Source: Blastomussa wellsi (lineage: Eukaryota > Cnidaria > Anthozoa > Scleractinia > Plerogyridae). Taken from it: a stretch of DNA of 64,000 nucleotides. Position 1 is the stretch's first letter. Every line of letters starts with the position of its first letter. A program made the translations under genes and the position numbers. The DNA lies in assembly GCA_947652115.1 (NCBI GenBank), contig OX393562.1, positions 21,057,969 through 21,121,968 of the forward strand, in the 5' to 3' direction. The notes under the pieces are model-generated. The model did not search any database. It had not been told where the DNA came from and saw only the letters and a program-made list of their open reading frames with translations. Below, piece by piece: positions 1-12,700 of this stretch.

Positions 1-46
1 CAAAAAATAAATGCAATAGCCCATTATAGCTAAGCTAGCACACTTA

Positions 47-1397
47 GGGACCGATCGTTTATTACGTCCCAGGTGGTGCGGGGGGGGGGGGTGGTTTTTA
101 AAAAAGTGTGGTGTTTGTAAACTCTACTTAAAAAATTATACCCCCGCAATTCTAATTTTAAAATATGTACCCCCCCCTTCTGACCATGTTTTAAATAATG
201 CAAAATTCTTTGCTTCTTTCCACACACATACATATTTTTATCCTATGTTTTAATATCTCTTTTATCTTTTCTCTCATTTATTGCTTGTATTTTCTACCTT
301 GTTTGTAATACGTTTAGCTGTTTGTGTGTGAATAAAATTGTTATCATTCTTTTTTATAGTTTTATATGCCTGTAGGTAATCTGGTGGGTTACGGTACATA
401 ATATGGTACATGATAAAGCCCTGACATGGGTGCGCACATTTAGTATGGCGACTACCTACTGAGGCGCAGGGGCACCCAACGAGTCTGTTCATCACTTTAT
501 CTGTTTCCCAGCGCAAATGTTGCTGGCTGGCTAGCAAAGTGGTTCAGTATATGTTTTCTCATGGGCGTTGTCACTGAAAAAACACTAACTGGCCGATTGA
601 AACTTGGAGGGGCGACTGAAGAAACTGCTTGACGAAGGCTTGAATCTCGTTGAGAAGAGTGGATTTCAAAGGTTTTCAGTGCCATTTCCACACGTTAGTT
701 GTTTGTTCTAATTGCTGGCTGGGAAAAAAATATGGATCATGTTCTGGCAAAAAGGTGCAGATAAATTTTTCTCAGCAACACTCAAGAACACCTGTAAATG
801 TTTTAATATCATATATTTTCATTCATTTGGATAAAAGAATGTATTTGGTCACAGTTTGTTCGTTGGGTGCCCCTGGAGGCAGAGATATCTCTGAATTGCA
901 GAGCTACAGATTCCAACCCTTGAAATAGAAAAAAGGTAGGTTTTGGGAGCGAGCACGAGTGAAAAGGCGCGAGTTTTTATGGGGGTCTGGAAAATTTTCT
1001 ACAAATGTAGGCCTCTAAGATGCTATTTCCTGTATTCTGAAAGGTAACAAGGCTAGGATCGTCCCAGTTGTAAAACTTTTTAAACTTTTATTGCTGCAGG
1101 GGCGGATCTAGAGGGAGGGTGCAGGGGGTGCGCACCCCTCCCTGGGATGACCTGCGGCTTTCTAATGCAGCTAGTGTTCTGCTTATGTCACCCGTCAGTT
1201 ACGTCATTCCTGAGTGGTGCACCCCTTCCTGAGAAAAATCCTGGATCCGCCCCTGTGCTGTGTCATTAAACTTGACCGCCCTCACGTTTCTTGGAAGACA
1301 AAAATGTACCCCCCAACATGGAGCTTGTTTCAAAATTGAACCCCCCCCCCCTCCAAAACCACCGCCCCCTACTGGGACGTAATAAACGATCGGTCCC
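47..1397. mobile_element. PIF/Harbinger-type non-autonomous TIR element with TTA duplication
   Basis: The left end GGGACCGATCGTTTATTACG is repeated inverted at the right end (to 1397), with further similarity inward (GTCCCAG, then G-rich/GGTGGTTTT). Both ends are flanked by TTA (44-46 and 1398-1400), the 3-bp target duplication typical of PIF/Harbinger. No transposase frame is seen in its 1.35 kb. A second small element is nested at 1097-1255. It lies upstream of the first CENPS exon found. Confidence 0.7.
1097..1255. mobile_element. Miniature TIR element, CAGGGGCGGATC ends, nested
   Basis: It begins CAGGGGCGGATCTAG and ends CTGGATCCGCCCCTG. The 5-bp TGCTG occurs immediately on both sides (1092-1096 and 1256-1260), consistent with a target-site duplication. 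It sits inside the 47-1397 element, so it is the younger insertion. Confidence 0.7.
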
Positions 1398-1592
1398 TTA
1401 CTTATTACAAACAGGCAAGCTGCTGTGACTGAATCCCTGATTAACTGTAAGATCCGATCGCACTTTATTTGATTGTGTTGTTTACCCTACCCTGTCAACA
1501 GTCTCAACATTTCATGTTCGTTTTTAGAAGCGGCCATCTTGCATGCGTTTGACCATTAAGCAGCATTATTAAAGTGTGTTTCTTTCATCCAG

Positions 1593-2507
1593 GTGAAGAG
1601 TCAGGTTTACAATATTCCAGACCATTTATTGCTGCTTTAACAGAGACAACATTTAAGCTATGTGGTACGTTTATATCATAACACCAAATGTTTACATAAA
1701 TGAACAGATTTATCCACCCCAAGGGGATTTATCCATCCCAAGGGGACAACGGTTAAGGGTGGGGTCAGACAATTTAATAAATGCCACCCCTCCCCTCTCT
1801 ACTGAGAACTAGAAATGCCATGTGTATGTTCCCGTTGAAAGTTAGCTTGAGATGCAACAACAGTGTCTGAACAGCCAGAATCCATTCAAATGTCCCAAGC
1901 CATGCAAGGAAATACAGTCTTGTTAAACCCCTGGTTGAACCAGATTCACTTTGTTTATTGCATTTCTAGTTTGTGTTTCTTATACCACGTACAGTGCAGC
2001 TCTAACACTGAAACACATTCATTTTCAGAATCTTTTGCAACAGATCTTGAGCTTTTTGCAAAGTAAGTAAATTCCAATCCAGCTGTAGATCTATTGATAT
2101 CCTTTTCATGCACTGATAATGCACAACTAATCAAAATGGCATATTTCCCCCTAGACACGCAAAAAGAACACAAATCAACTGTGACGATGTGCAGCTACTT
2201 GCAAGAAAAAGTTCAACCTTGGCAAGTTCAAGACGTTGAATTTATTTGATTAATAAGAATGCTAAATCTGATGTTAAAATTACTAGCTTTAATCTTATTG
2301 TCTCCATGTTTTCATAAATGATTGTTATATTTACATACAAAGTTTTGTTATTATGAACATTTTTAGGCTGCACATATTGAAGAAATGAGCAAAGAAATGG
2401 CCAAAGTGCATGAAGCTGACAAGGCAAACAGGAAAACAAAAAAGGCAAAGAAGAGCAGTTCAGCCCAGGAGAGTGCTGCGGCCATTGGAACTGAAGATGA
2501 CAGTTGA
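1593..2507 (+). CDS. CENPS: Centromere protein S / MHF1, histone-fold protein (3' part; first exon not found)
   Basis: Four exons can be joined: 1593-1664, 2029-2062, 2155-2221 and 2367-2507 (stop TGA 2505-2507). The product contains FATDLELFAKHAKRTQI followed by DDVQLLARKSS, the histone-fold alpha2-L2-alpha3 signature of CENP-S (human counterpart FAKDLEMFARHAKRT), then a lysine-rich tail (ANRKTKKAKKSS) ending in EDDS. CENP-S pairs with CENP-X; the tetramer binds DNA at kinetochores and recruits FANCM at stalled forks in the nucleus. Phases agree: exon 1593 needs one base from upstream (probably TGT, Cys), so an earlier exon encoding the N-terminal helix must exist. I did not find it between 1 and 1592. 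The last intron (2222-2366) is GC-AG, with donor GCAAGT. The gene converges on DNAH1. Identity is confident; the 5' structure is incomplete. Confidence 0.86.
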
Positions 2508-2571
2508 CGACCTTGTTAGCATTTGTCCGGGGGGCGTGGGTACTCCCATATGAGAGACCAATCTGGGTGTG

Positions 2572-2577
2572 AATAAA
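2572..2577 (+). terminator. Polyadenylation signal of CENPS
   Basis: A canonical AATAAA lies 65 bp after the CENPS stop codon, in the convergent intergenic region. No other AATAAA is nearer the stop. Confidence 0.7.
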
Positions 2578-2878
2578 GCTTTCATTGACTCCTAAAAGAT
2601 ACCAATATGCAAAAATATATTTCTATATTTCTTGGCATGCAACACTAAATGAGAACTTGACAGAAAAAATAGTAAATGTAGAATTTATTTCTCTATTTCT
2701 AGGCATGCGATCCTGAAAAAACACCTTGGTGGCAAAAAATATTTGCATTTTTGCCCGGAACACCCTAAGTGAGACCAGAAATCGAAGATTTACACTCCTA
2801 AAATATGCCAGTACACGAGACAGCATGTACCCCCATCTTTTTGAAAATATTAAATATTGTTCTGTCTTATAATTCCTC

Positions 2879-2954
2879 AACCTCATTCCCAGGGTCTCTC
2901 ATCTTCCCGCCCTCTCCTCTCTCTGGGAGGGAGGGAGACCCTGGGAACAAGGTT
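2879..2954. repeat. Short hairpin repeat
   Basis: The left arm reads CCCAGGGTCTC and the right arm GAGACCCTGGG, enclosing a pyrimidine-rich loop. The result is an imperfect palindrome of about 75 bp that looks like a degenerate miniature TIR element. Confidence 0.5.
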
Positions 2955-3440
2955 GATAATTCCTTTCTTTTTTCACATTGTGTAGTACCACCCCATGCCC
3001 TTGGAAACAGTTTTCTGGTCTTTCACTTTGAGAAACCCCCACCATCCACCCCCTGGAATTTCTAATCCCTTCTGTATGTATTTTCTGGAACCACAAATTG
3101 TTGGGGGATGTAGAATATCTCATTTGCATTTTAGAATGAGAAACAAAAAGGCAACGTTATATTTAGGCTTTTGTCAGAAGTGAGACCCCTACACTGGGGC
3201 TTGAGGTTGGAAGAAGGGGGCTGGAGCATAAACAGTTGACATTTCAAGTACTGATACATTAAACACATTTCAATTGTTTTGCAAGTTATTCACACCAGAG
3301 TACATTTATTTGGAGTTAGGCAAACACAGCCAAAACGTTGGAAGTCGGGACTGTTTTGTGTCCAAAATATTGCGTTGGAAGTTGTAATGTAGACAAGTAA
3401 CGATAAACAAAAGCAGACCATGTTCAACATAATTTAAAAT

Positions 3441-3540
3441 TTTATTGGTGACTTTTTTTAGGTCAATTTACAACGTAGCACTAGGTGCATTTGGCAATAT
3501 TTACATGACATGCTGTTATGGATATATATCTCGGTTTATT
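3441..3540 (-). terminator. Candidate polyadenylation signals of DNAH1
   Basis: Two AATAAA hexamers on the minus strand lie 203 and 297 bp past the DNAH1 stop codon: one at 3535-3540 and one at 3441-3446. Either could end the transcript; transcript data would decide. Confidence 0.5.
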
Positions 3541-3742
3541 AATAAAATGTGATGCGCAGATAACAATCTGCACAGAATGAGGGAAAAACATGCTACCATG
3601 CATTAAACCACACGAGCAACATCGATGAACGGATGTACAACAATACGAAACACGAATTTACAACTTGACAAATACCAGTAGGGAGAAAACTACCAGTACT
3701 GTCCAACTATATTATTTGAAATCACTGCGTTAAAATTCTTTT

Positions 3743-6700
3743 TTAATAGTTCAAAGCGCACATAAGCGCGACGCCCCTCTTGATCCAGTGCCGTTGTAGC
3801 TGACTGCTTGGTAACTCTACTGGAAGAACGAAGTTTGTGGAGTGACCTGTCGTAGACAGCGTACCTGCAAAACAAAGCACGAAGGTAGACTGTGTTTAGC
3901 AAAGAAACAGCATCGCCATATGGTTCTTTTTGTAAAGTTCATGACAAGCCACTTTACACTAGTCAACAAACACGAACCACCACCACCAATCACAACCCAA
4001 CTTTCGCTCGTTATAGGTATGTGTTCGGAATGGATGAAAAGGATAAATCTCGTTTAAAAGACCTCACAATTCATCAAAACAGGGTTATATTGCCGTTGGG
4101 GATAATGGTGATCTAAAACAAACATCATTTTGATACACGGATTGAATCTGCTATTTACATGTATTTAGGATTTGCAATCATTTTGCCAACGAGTAGTTTC
4201 GCCAATGGTTAATACTCTAACGTAGTCACTCTTTGCTAAAACAGTGTTTCACTTTGTAATGAAGTAATTTCTAAAGTTGGAATCTGGTGGCCGTATCGGC
4301 TGCAATATAGTGTAGCTTACCGCGATATGGTTTCGCAACTTTTGGGATTTGCTAACAACCGTGAAATTTTGTCGCTATTTTCCGAGGTACATTTTCACGG
4401 TATTTAAAGATGTGAGCGGCAAAGCACAAGATTGTTTAGTGGTACATTACCATCATGCCTCTTCGTCTCATAAACTGGCACGTAAAACCTCCACAACGTA
4501 TGATTAAAACTTTAGCCCAAATTTTTCATCAGTCAAACAATCCTTCTCAATCTTCCTCATTAGAACATATCTTTGTTTCTTATCAACACGTTAATAAAAG
4601 ATTTATTATTTATTATTATTATTATCATCATTTTAGTATAAGGTTTCCTTTGAGTTGAATAACCAAAGATGGCTTAAATTCATGGTGACTAAGCCCATTT
4701 ACGTAACAAAGTTTGTTCAACACACGCGAGTTCGCTCAACTGCAGATGCACTGTAACTTTTCGAGTCACAAATAAAGTATACGTCTTAACATGTTATTTT
4801 AACTTTTGGATATTCTAACGTACCAGCTCGAGTCAACGTTTTGTAGACGGGACAATCGTAGATACCCTTTTCGGGTTTCTCTCGGTTCGCGGTCGGTTTT
4901 AGCCAGATGATCGGCATGTCCGTGTACAACTCCTTCGGCCGGGACTCGGTCAGCTCATGTTTGTCGTAATCCCATCGGGCCCCTTCGAGGAAAAGACCCC
5001 TGATGAAACAGCCGTTACTCGGACGAGTGGTCAACTCTGACTCGGTTTTCTTCATCACCTTTGTGGAGAAAATGATAAGTCATATTTTGTGAGAAGAAAG
5101 AAAAACATTACAGCAGTCCTTCAAATTTTGATAGAAAACAGACATCGGCTCAAGTTTCACGCACTAAGCAATCATCAGACTGTGCCGTTGGAAGTCACAG
5201 GGAGAGAATTTAATTTAAACTGGGTGATTGGAGAGATCTTGTTTGTGACTGGCTACGCAGATAGATGTTTTACCTCAAAGTCGAACGTGATAACATCTAT
5301 GGATATTGAAGAGGATCTCGCAAAATTCTGAAGTGTTCCCGTCAAAAATCCTTGAGGGAAGAAGAAGCCTGATATCCAAAAAACCTGCCACAGCCAAGAA
5401 AGTGAATCTTGTCAGTAAAGGGAAACAAATATATAACAAAATATTTTTTGTATTAATTGCATTCCAACTTACTGGAGGTATTCCATGTTCGATCCACTTC
5501 TCAATGAACTGAACTCGAGCTACCAGATCAGTCACCCAAGAAGCCAGCGGTTTCAGCGAGGGATAAGCCTGCAAGTGAATTAATATATAAACTTGTATTT
5601 ACACATAGGCTTTTTGTTCACAGATTCAAAAATCACGCGGTCTCGCACCAATATATTTCACTTTAATATAGAACAAGCAGGCCAGATAATCTTTCTTTTC
5701 TCAAAATTGCGGACAGATATTTTTCTTTAGCTTGGAAATTTCTACGCAGAAAAGCGGGAAAAATAGGTGGTAAGTATGTCGTTGTAAATCGCGCCATTTA
5801 CTAGGACCCGACAATTCAAATTTCAATAGATTGGTTCGCAACGTTCGCCAATGAACCACCCCATTTAAGACCTGACTCGTCCCCTCGTCTCTCATGGTCT
5901 TAATTGATTATTAACGAGGGATGCGCGAGTGCGAGCGTTAGTTTTCCCCAGTCGACTCCCGCTCCCTTCGGAGAATGAGATACGACTGGGGACGAGTCAG
6001 ATTTAAGACTATACGTTTTCGAACGCTAGTACATCAAAATTTAGCTACCGAGTTATTAGAAATGTTCAGGCGTTTTCATACCTTACTAGCCCACAGTTCA
6101 GGCACAGAGTTATTATAAAGACTGTTAGCCATTGTCTCTAGAGCCTGTGACATCACAACCAGACCCTTGAGCGCCTTGAGCAGGTCGTTAAGTGTCTGTC
6201 TGACAGTCACTAGCAGTTTGTTGTACCGAATCACTTCCTGGATTAACACTGTGTTCATCGATTCCTCGTACCGCACCGGGTGTTTCTCCATCACCATGGA
6301 AACGGAGATAGGCTGAGGGACTCTATCCAGGATACTGCGGCCAGCCTCTTCCATCACCTGGGGAGAGGAAAAATTGGAATACATTACTCGCAAAAAAGTT
6401 CGGACGTTTCATTTCGGACGTTTAATTTTCGGACACTTTTCCCCTCATTTCGGACAATTTTCGGACAAAAATTTCGGACACTGCACTGAAACATGCCTAA
6501 AGTAAATTTAGGACTAGAAAACATGAATTAGACTGAAATAAAATCTGTGAAAATGATAGTTTTACTGTACCTTCAAGGTTTTACAGCCGGATACACCAAC
6601 GAGAAAATAACACAAACTCAATCAAGCTTATGACTCAAGAAAGGGAACTAAGGGCTTTGAAGCTTAATGTGGCTTAATGATATGTGATGCCGTCGCCCAG

Positions 6701-9700
6701 AAAGTACTTTTAAAGTTTTATACTATACTGTAAAAATTTCGGACGCTTAAAATTTCGGACGGTTTTATTTTCGGACACTATTTTTGTCTGAAATTAAAAT
6801 CGTCCGAAATTTTTTGCAAGTAATGTAGTCGTCCAATGAGTCAAAATATGCGATAAGAAATTGGGTGAACGGGGTAGAATTCAACCTATGAAATAGGGGG
6901 TTGGGAGGGGGTGAAGCTTCGAGCCTTATGGCCCAAACTTCCGGAGCTTATTCACGTTTCTGTAGCATTAGGCGGCTAGGAATATTTCTACTCCCACCTG
7001 GGACGGGATGCTAGTCCATCGCAGCGTTAACCCGTAGCATTATTTCGCCGGTACCCATTTATACACCTGGGTGGAGAGAGGCCAAGAACACAGCGCAGTG
7101 CCCCGGCAGAGGCTCGAACCCGGACCATCTGATCCAGACCATCTGAGTCCAGCCCACTAACCATTAGGACACCGCGCCTCCGAAATAGGACTTCTCTCCT
7201 ATTGCAAAGAGACTTGGAGTATATTACAAGCAAAACAATGAAATTAAGTAAGACGCGGTAAGTAGGTCACACAGTTATTACTGAGTTCCACTTCATATAA
7301 CTAACCTCTTCCCGTGACCTGCCCGCGGCAGAGGATGAACGCGGCTGCATTTTGAGTATTCCCTGAAGCAAACTGAACGTCTCGTTCTGAGCAAAGGTGA
7401 TGTTGGCGTTGTCGTGAAGAGCAAATATTTCCGGAGTATCATTGATCGGCAGACCACGGATGTAGCGAAGAAAATGCTACGAGAAACGTATTGAACATCG
7501 TCAGCTTACGCCCATCCAGCTACGCGCAATAATCAGATAACGGTCTGATTACATGACCATGTTCAGCCCGGATGGTAGCGCTGAGATTCCAGGTCGGCTT
7601 CCAGAACAAATCGCCTTAAAGTGCACCTAACCCCAAAGTATTTTTTTGGTACAATAAACCGTTGTACCAATTCAAAACGCGTTACATCTTTCGTTTCTCC
7701 TTTTTACCAAATGCTTACTTTTTATAGCATTTAAAAGTTACGAAAAACCGAGCATCAGTTGGTACACTACCGAGTCAGAAGGGGCGTGGGTCTATTCCTG
7801 GGTTTACGTCACAAACTGATTTGCATGGCATCAAGTCTTTGTAAACATGCATGCAAATCATTTTGTGACGTCTATCCAGGGATAGACCCACGCCCCTTCT
7901 GACTCGGTCGTGAACCAAATAACGTACAACTTTCCGTAACTTTTTAATGCTATAAATAGTCCGCATTTAGTAAAAAGGAGAAACGAAAGGTGCAATGCGT
8001 TTCGAACTGGTGCAAATGTTTATTTTAACGAAAAAATATTTTGGGGTTAGGTGCACTTTAAAAAGGCGTTTGCGATTGCATGACGAGAGTTTTTAGCCCG
8101 GGATGAAATTTGAAATTTCAGCTCGGGCTGAAATTGGCCATGAAACCAGGCCCAAAGTTGTGAGCTTAGTTCTATTCGTCTGTCAAGATTTCTATGAAAG
8201 GGCACGAATTTAACTGGAAACTATTTTTTAGCATTTCCATAAAGGCAAAATAATGATAGAGCTCCTACAACAGCTAACCAAAGCATATTCATGACGTTTG
8301 TGGAAAAGCAAAACATTTTTTTCTTTTCGTTCACGCACATTAGCAAAATTGCTCGATCAGTGCGAGGAATGGTTCTTGGCATACTGGTATAAACTGGAAA
8401 GACAAAAACATGTTCCTAGTTATTCAGAATTTTTCCGCATCATTGGTGAAAAGAGTCCAAAAAACAGTGTGTAATCAATAATAAAACAGTGATTTCATTT
8501 TTCGCAATTACAAGAAGATCTTGAAACTTTATAGATTGAGGCTACGAATTTCAACCACTGAACGCTATATTCGACTTTTCCTCAAAATGTCACGTTGAAA
8601 CTAATAACGTCGGATCTGCTCCATGATTCAAAACTTCTCTGTTTTGAGGCCTTCAGTAAATAAGCAAACAAAGTTGCACTTAGTTTAAATAATATCTGTT
8701 TATCATACCTCGTGATCAGACGTTAGTGGAAGCTGGTGATAAATCCCTGATTCAGAGAACTTGTGTTCACTGCTGAGCACATCGTCTGAGTAATAATCAT
8801 TCAAGATGTTCATAATACACCGGCGATCCCAATCATCTGTCACGCGCCCGCCGTAATTGATGTGCCCAGCGGTATACTTTAAAACCTACAGAAAAAGTGA
8901 AACAAGCGGAATTAGTTCAGTTCAGAGGAAAAATGAAAATTTGCCAAGTAACAGTGATGGAAACTGACACAGTGAACCCTTTAAACCCCCTTCAACTTCT
9001 CTAGGCGCGAACAGACAGGAGATACGAGTAAACAAAATTGTAAGCATTAGTAAAGGGTTAACGTTCACCACAGTTGTCCCAGACATAACCTATGTCCAGG
9101 GCAATGCTTTGTGAAAAACAGGCGATCGGAAATGAGAACGTTCCACAAAAAGTTCACGTTAAACCGTGTGATCTCATGGCAAGACTAAAGCCATTTTTTG
9201 CGCTGTCTGGTAGGGCCAGTAATTTTCCGTAAACGAAAACTTACTGAACAATGGGACGAAACCCTGAGCGAGTAAAGCTCCATAAAGACTCTTAAACTTG
9301 CAGTCGACTGAAAACCGATTTGATTTGTCAAGTCAATATTATATTATTGATGGTTGATTGACGGAAGTCAACCAGCCCTCTGTTAAATTTAAAGTAATTG
9401 AAAAAGTGAGGGATATGAATTACCTTGAATGGAACACCTTCATACTCCTCTAAGAACATACTAAGCTGACTGATACAGATCCTCAAGTCACCAGTTGTAA
9501 ACTCGTAAGGTATGTTAAAACCAAGCGCTCCAAACTTTCTCCTCTCCAGCGTTACACCGTGGAAAAGACACAACGAGAAAAGAAGATACTTGAACTCCTC
9601 CTGGTAAAGGTAAGATATACGAATATTATTAAAGGAACTGGCGTGAATTTATCAACACAAAGTTATATAGATTGGAAGATTCACCTTCTACACAGTCACA

Positions 9701-12700
9701 TTTAATTTTTCGCTGCATAAACTACTAACAGTGATTTTAGTGCAGAGTCGACAACACCATTTCTAAGCTTACCCTTTTGCAACTTGCGTAGAATTCGTCA
9801 CTAAATCCAGTAAACGACCTCAGTAAATTGGCCTTAATCCCCCTAGGAGGTTCCACGGTCATTTTTGAACCATTCTGTAGAATAGAGACTGGGAACTTGG
9901 GACTTGGCATACTGGTTAGCCACAGACGGAAATCTCGGTGAACCTGTGAATAATTTGCAGTACTGTTAGTAACATCTTCCGATAAAACCAACAAGTGAAA
10001 CCTTGCTAAAAGTGACAGAGCGCCAATTGCCTACCTTGTCTGGATCGATGTTTTCCACAAGCCTCTCAAGACTTGGCATAAAGCTGGGAGCTAAGTGGCA
10101 GTTTTGGAAAAAGACCCACTTTCCGCGCTCCATGGCCGAGCGCATCATGGCTTCTGCCCGAGGGCCCTGGAGAGGTAAAACGATGGGAAAGGAATAGGAT
10201 TAATTTGATTTGATCAATGTGCACAAGGTGAGAATTTTCTTTACTTTTACGCAGTCTGTTTCTCCAAACTAGAACAAAAGAACTGCATGGAGACCGGTTA
10301 GGAATATTTTTTGTGGACATAAAATGCTAACAGCAACAATAAGAGAAAGAAAAAACTGTCCGAGTTTATCGCCATACCTGTCCCTGGCCCAGTGATATCG
10401 CGTTGAGCTTCTTTGAAAACCTCATCTCTTCAGCAAATTTGTACAGGTCAGCGGCAGGATCGGTTCCAACAGACAAGACAAAGATCAGTGGAGTGCTGGG
10501 CGACGAATCTTTAAACACCAGAGACAAGTCGGCAGTCTGAAAAAAGGAAAACGGAAAAACAGTTAAAAATGGCTTTATTGGAAGATTTCCAATAACGGAA
10601 ATGAAAAATATAAATGAGCTTTAACACTGAATGAAATTATTTTTGGCGTTCTTGCAGTAGAAAAGATTAATCAGAGCGGTTTTCAATTGAATGTCGAAAG
10701 TAATTAGCGAATTGCTTTCGTTTCGCATTACTTCGCTCAGTGATTGGCATAAAAATATCGCGACACTTTTTCAACCAATTAAAAGCAAAACCAAAACCAA
10801 TTGTGACTCGAGCACTTATGTTTTCTCGCGCTTTGTGTGGGGTATTGTATAAATACTTCGAGTCTTTATTGATCACTGAATTGCCTTCTTCCTTTGTGAT
10901 TGGCCAAAGTTATTACTTTAGAGTGGCGGATCTAGGCGGGGCTAGAGGGGCCCCCTTATTTTTTGGTAATGGTCCACGTATTTAGTGTCGCACATGACTC
11001 CCCACCTAAATTTTTCAAACCGTCCCCACCCAACTTAGTCCTCTTTTGCCTCAGTGTCAAAACGAGTCTAAGTGCGAAACCATTCATACGAAAATGTGTT
11101 TTACCTGCATCTTCATTCCCATGCAAAACGAGCTCATTTCCGTATGAATTGTTTCGCACTTAGACTCGTTTTGAAACAGAGAGAAAGGGGGACTCGGAAA
11201 TGGCCTATTACTTTGGTTCTGGTCTTAGGACACCCAGTTGAAACTCACTCCAATAACACTCAGGCAAATCAACGAAACTTATTTTCCGCAATTGAACTGG
11301 CGCGTAAGACCTACCTGTGGCTCAATAAACCTTTGTCCAAGATTTTCAGACACGAAGTCCTTCAAACAAGGAAAGAATCAGTTAGTCTTTCATGAAGGCA
11401 CAAATTGTACGTTTGGATTGCCGATTAATTTTCTGCTTATTTTCTTACCTGCATTGCGTTGGTAACTTTGTCAGCTCGCAAGCATTTTAGCACAAGAAGT
11501 TTCTGGAAGGCATCCAGGTCTGAATTCCAAGGTTCAGGCAAGGGCTCCCTGCGGGAATAACGGAAGAAAGATTGGAAACATTGGAGGATGAGAATTTTGA
11601 ACAAGTTTCTGTTTATTTATTCATGAACCTCAATGAAAACTCAACTGGGACATGAAAAATGATCATAAGTATCTTGTTTACCGATGAGGGTCAATGCTGT
11701 CAAACATTCTTTGATATCCTTCTATGTGGTTCTTAAAATCCTCAGCAAAGCTGGCAAACTTGGGCTGAAAAGAGTAACAAACTGAAACGTTAAATAACGA
11801 AAGACATGCCACAGGCTCCGTATGTTAACTAATCTGGTTAACAAAAATAACGCTTTTGTATCTTATGGACATTCTCGTACCCAGAGCCGCATGTTGCTCT
11901 TAGCCGGCTAGGCCTGTGCACTAGGAACAAGTGGCTCTGGGGACACATGATTTGATTGGCTGAAATCTAACAAAGGTAGTCCAATCTCATCTACCGTTTT
12001 AAACGTGCTAACGACAAAGAGATTTTAAAACGGCTGATGTGATTGGACTCCCTTTGTTTGATTTCAGCGAATCAAATCATGTGTCCCCAGAGCCACTTGT
12101 TCCTCGTGCACAGGCCCAGCCGGCTAAGAGGGACAACCGGCTCTGAGGACGAGAATAATCTTATGGCTTGCAGTTACGTTGACAAGCAGTTCACACCAAC
12201 TCCCCGTACAAAGGCACATAAAATCAAATCAAATCAAGTCGAATCTAATCAAATCGAACCGAGTTATTAAAATTATACAAGTTGACTTACAAGGACTGGG
12301 AGTCGAAGTATCTCGGACCAGGCCCTATCGGACAGCCAGTCTTGTGCGGGATTCTCGATCTCCTTGGGAACCGTGGAGCCACCGGCCAATAAGAAACGCC
12401 ACTCGTCCTACGAGACAACAGCGATACGTTAAAACGAGGATACATAAATAGTAGATACCAGATAAACAGAGTGAAATTGGAGAGAGACGAATGTCTTTGA
12501 ACGGTTTTCAATTGAGTGTCGAAAGTAATTCGCGAATTACTTTTCTACGCTCAGCGATTGCTTTAAAAATCTGGCGCCACTTTTTCAACCAATCAGGAGT
12601 AAATCCAAAACCAATAGTGATCTGCGCGTGCACGTTTTCCCACGCTTTGTGTCGGCTACGTGTAATTACTTTGAGTTTTGATTGGATCACTGGATTGTCC

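Larger units (their letters stand above)
2508..3742. other. Convergent intergenic region CENPS / DNAH1
   Basis: This stretch between the two stop codons holds the 3' UTRs of both genes. I saw no ORF of interest. It contains a short foldback repeat (2879-2954) and a twice-repeated phrase around TTCTAGGCATGC near 2630 and 2700. Confidence 0.6.
3743..9943 (-). other. DNAH1: DNAH1 exons 71-79: AAA6 end and C-terminal domain
   Basis: Exons: 9773-9943, 9424-9600, 8709-8885, 7306-7476, 6082-6357, 5473-5568, 5274-5384, 4824-5058, 3743-3864 (residues about 3689-4199). Landmarks: [112 protein letters not shown] and the end [15 protein letters not shown]. This is the cap domain on the AAA ring. Intron 73 (7477-8708) holds a TTAA-flanked palindromic element. 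Confidence 0.94.

Noticed and set aside
1420..1455. Candidate first exon of CENPS (CAAGCTGCTGTGACTG... before GTAAG)
   Set aside because: A few residues resemble the N-terminal helix (QAAV), but the phase and following residues do not fit the one-base requirement of the next exon.
6395..6480. CRISPR-like or tandem array from repeated TTTCGGAC
   Set aside because: Units are too short and irregular, the sequence is eukaryotic, and the motifs belong to a TIR element.
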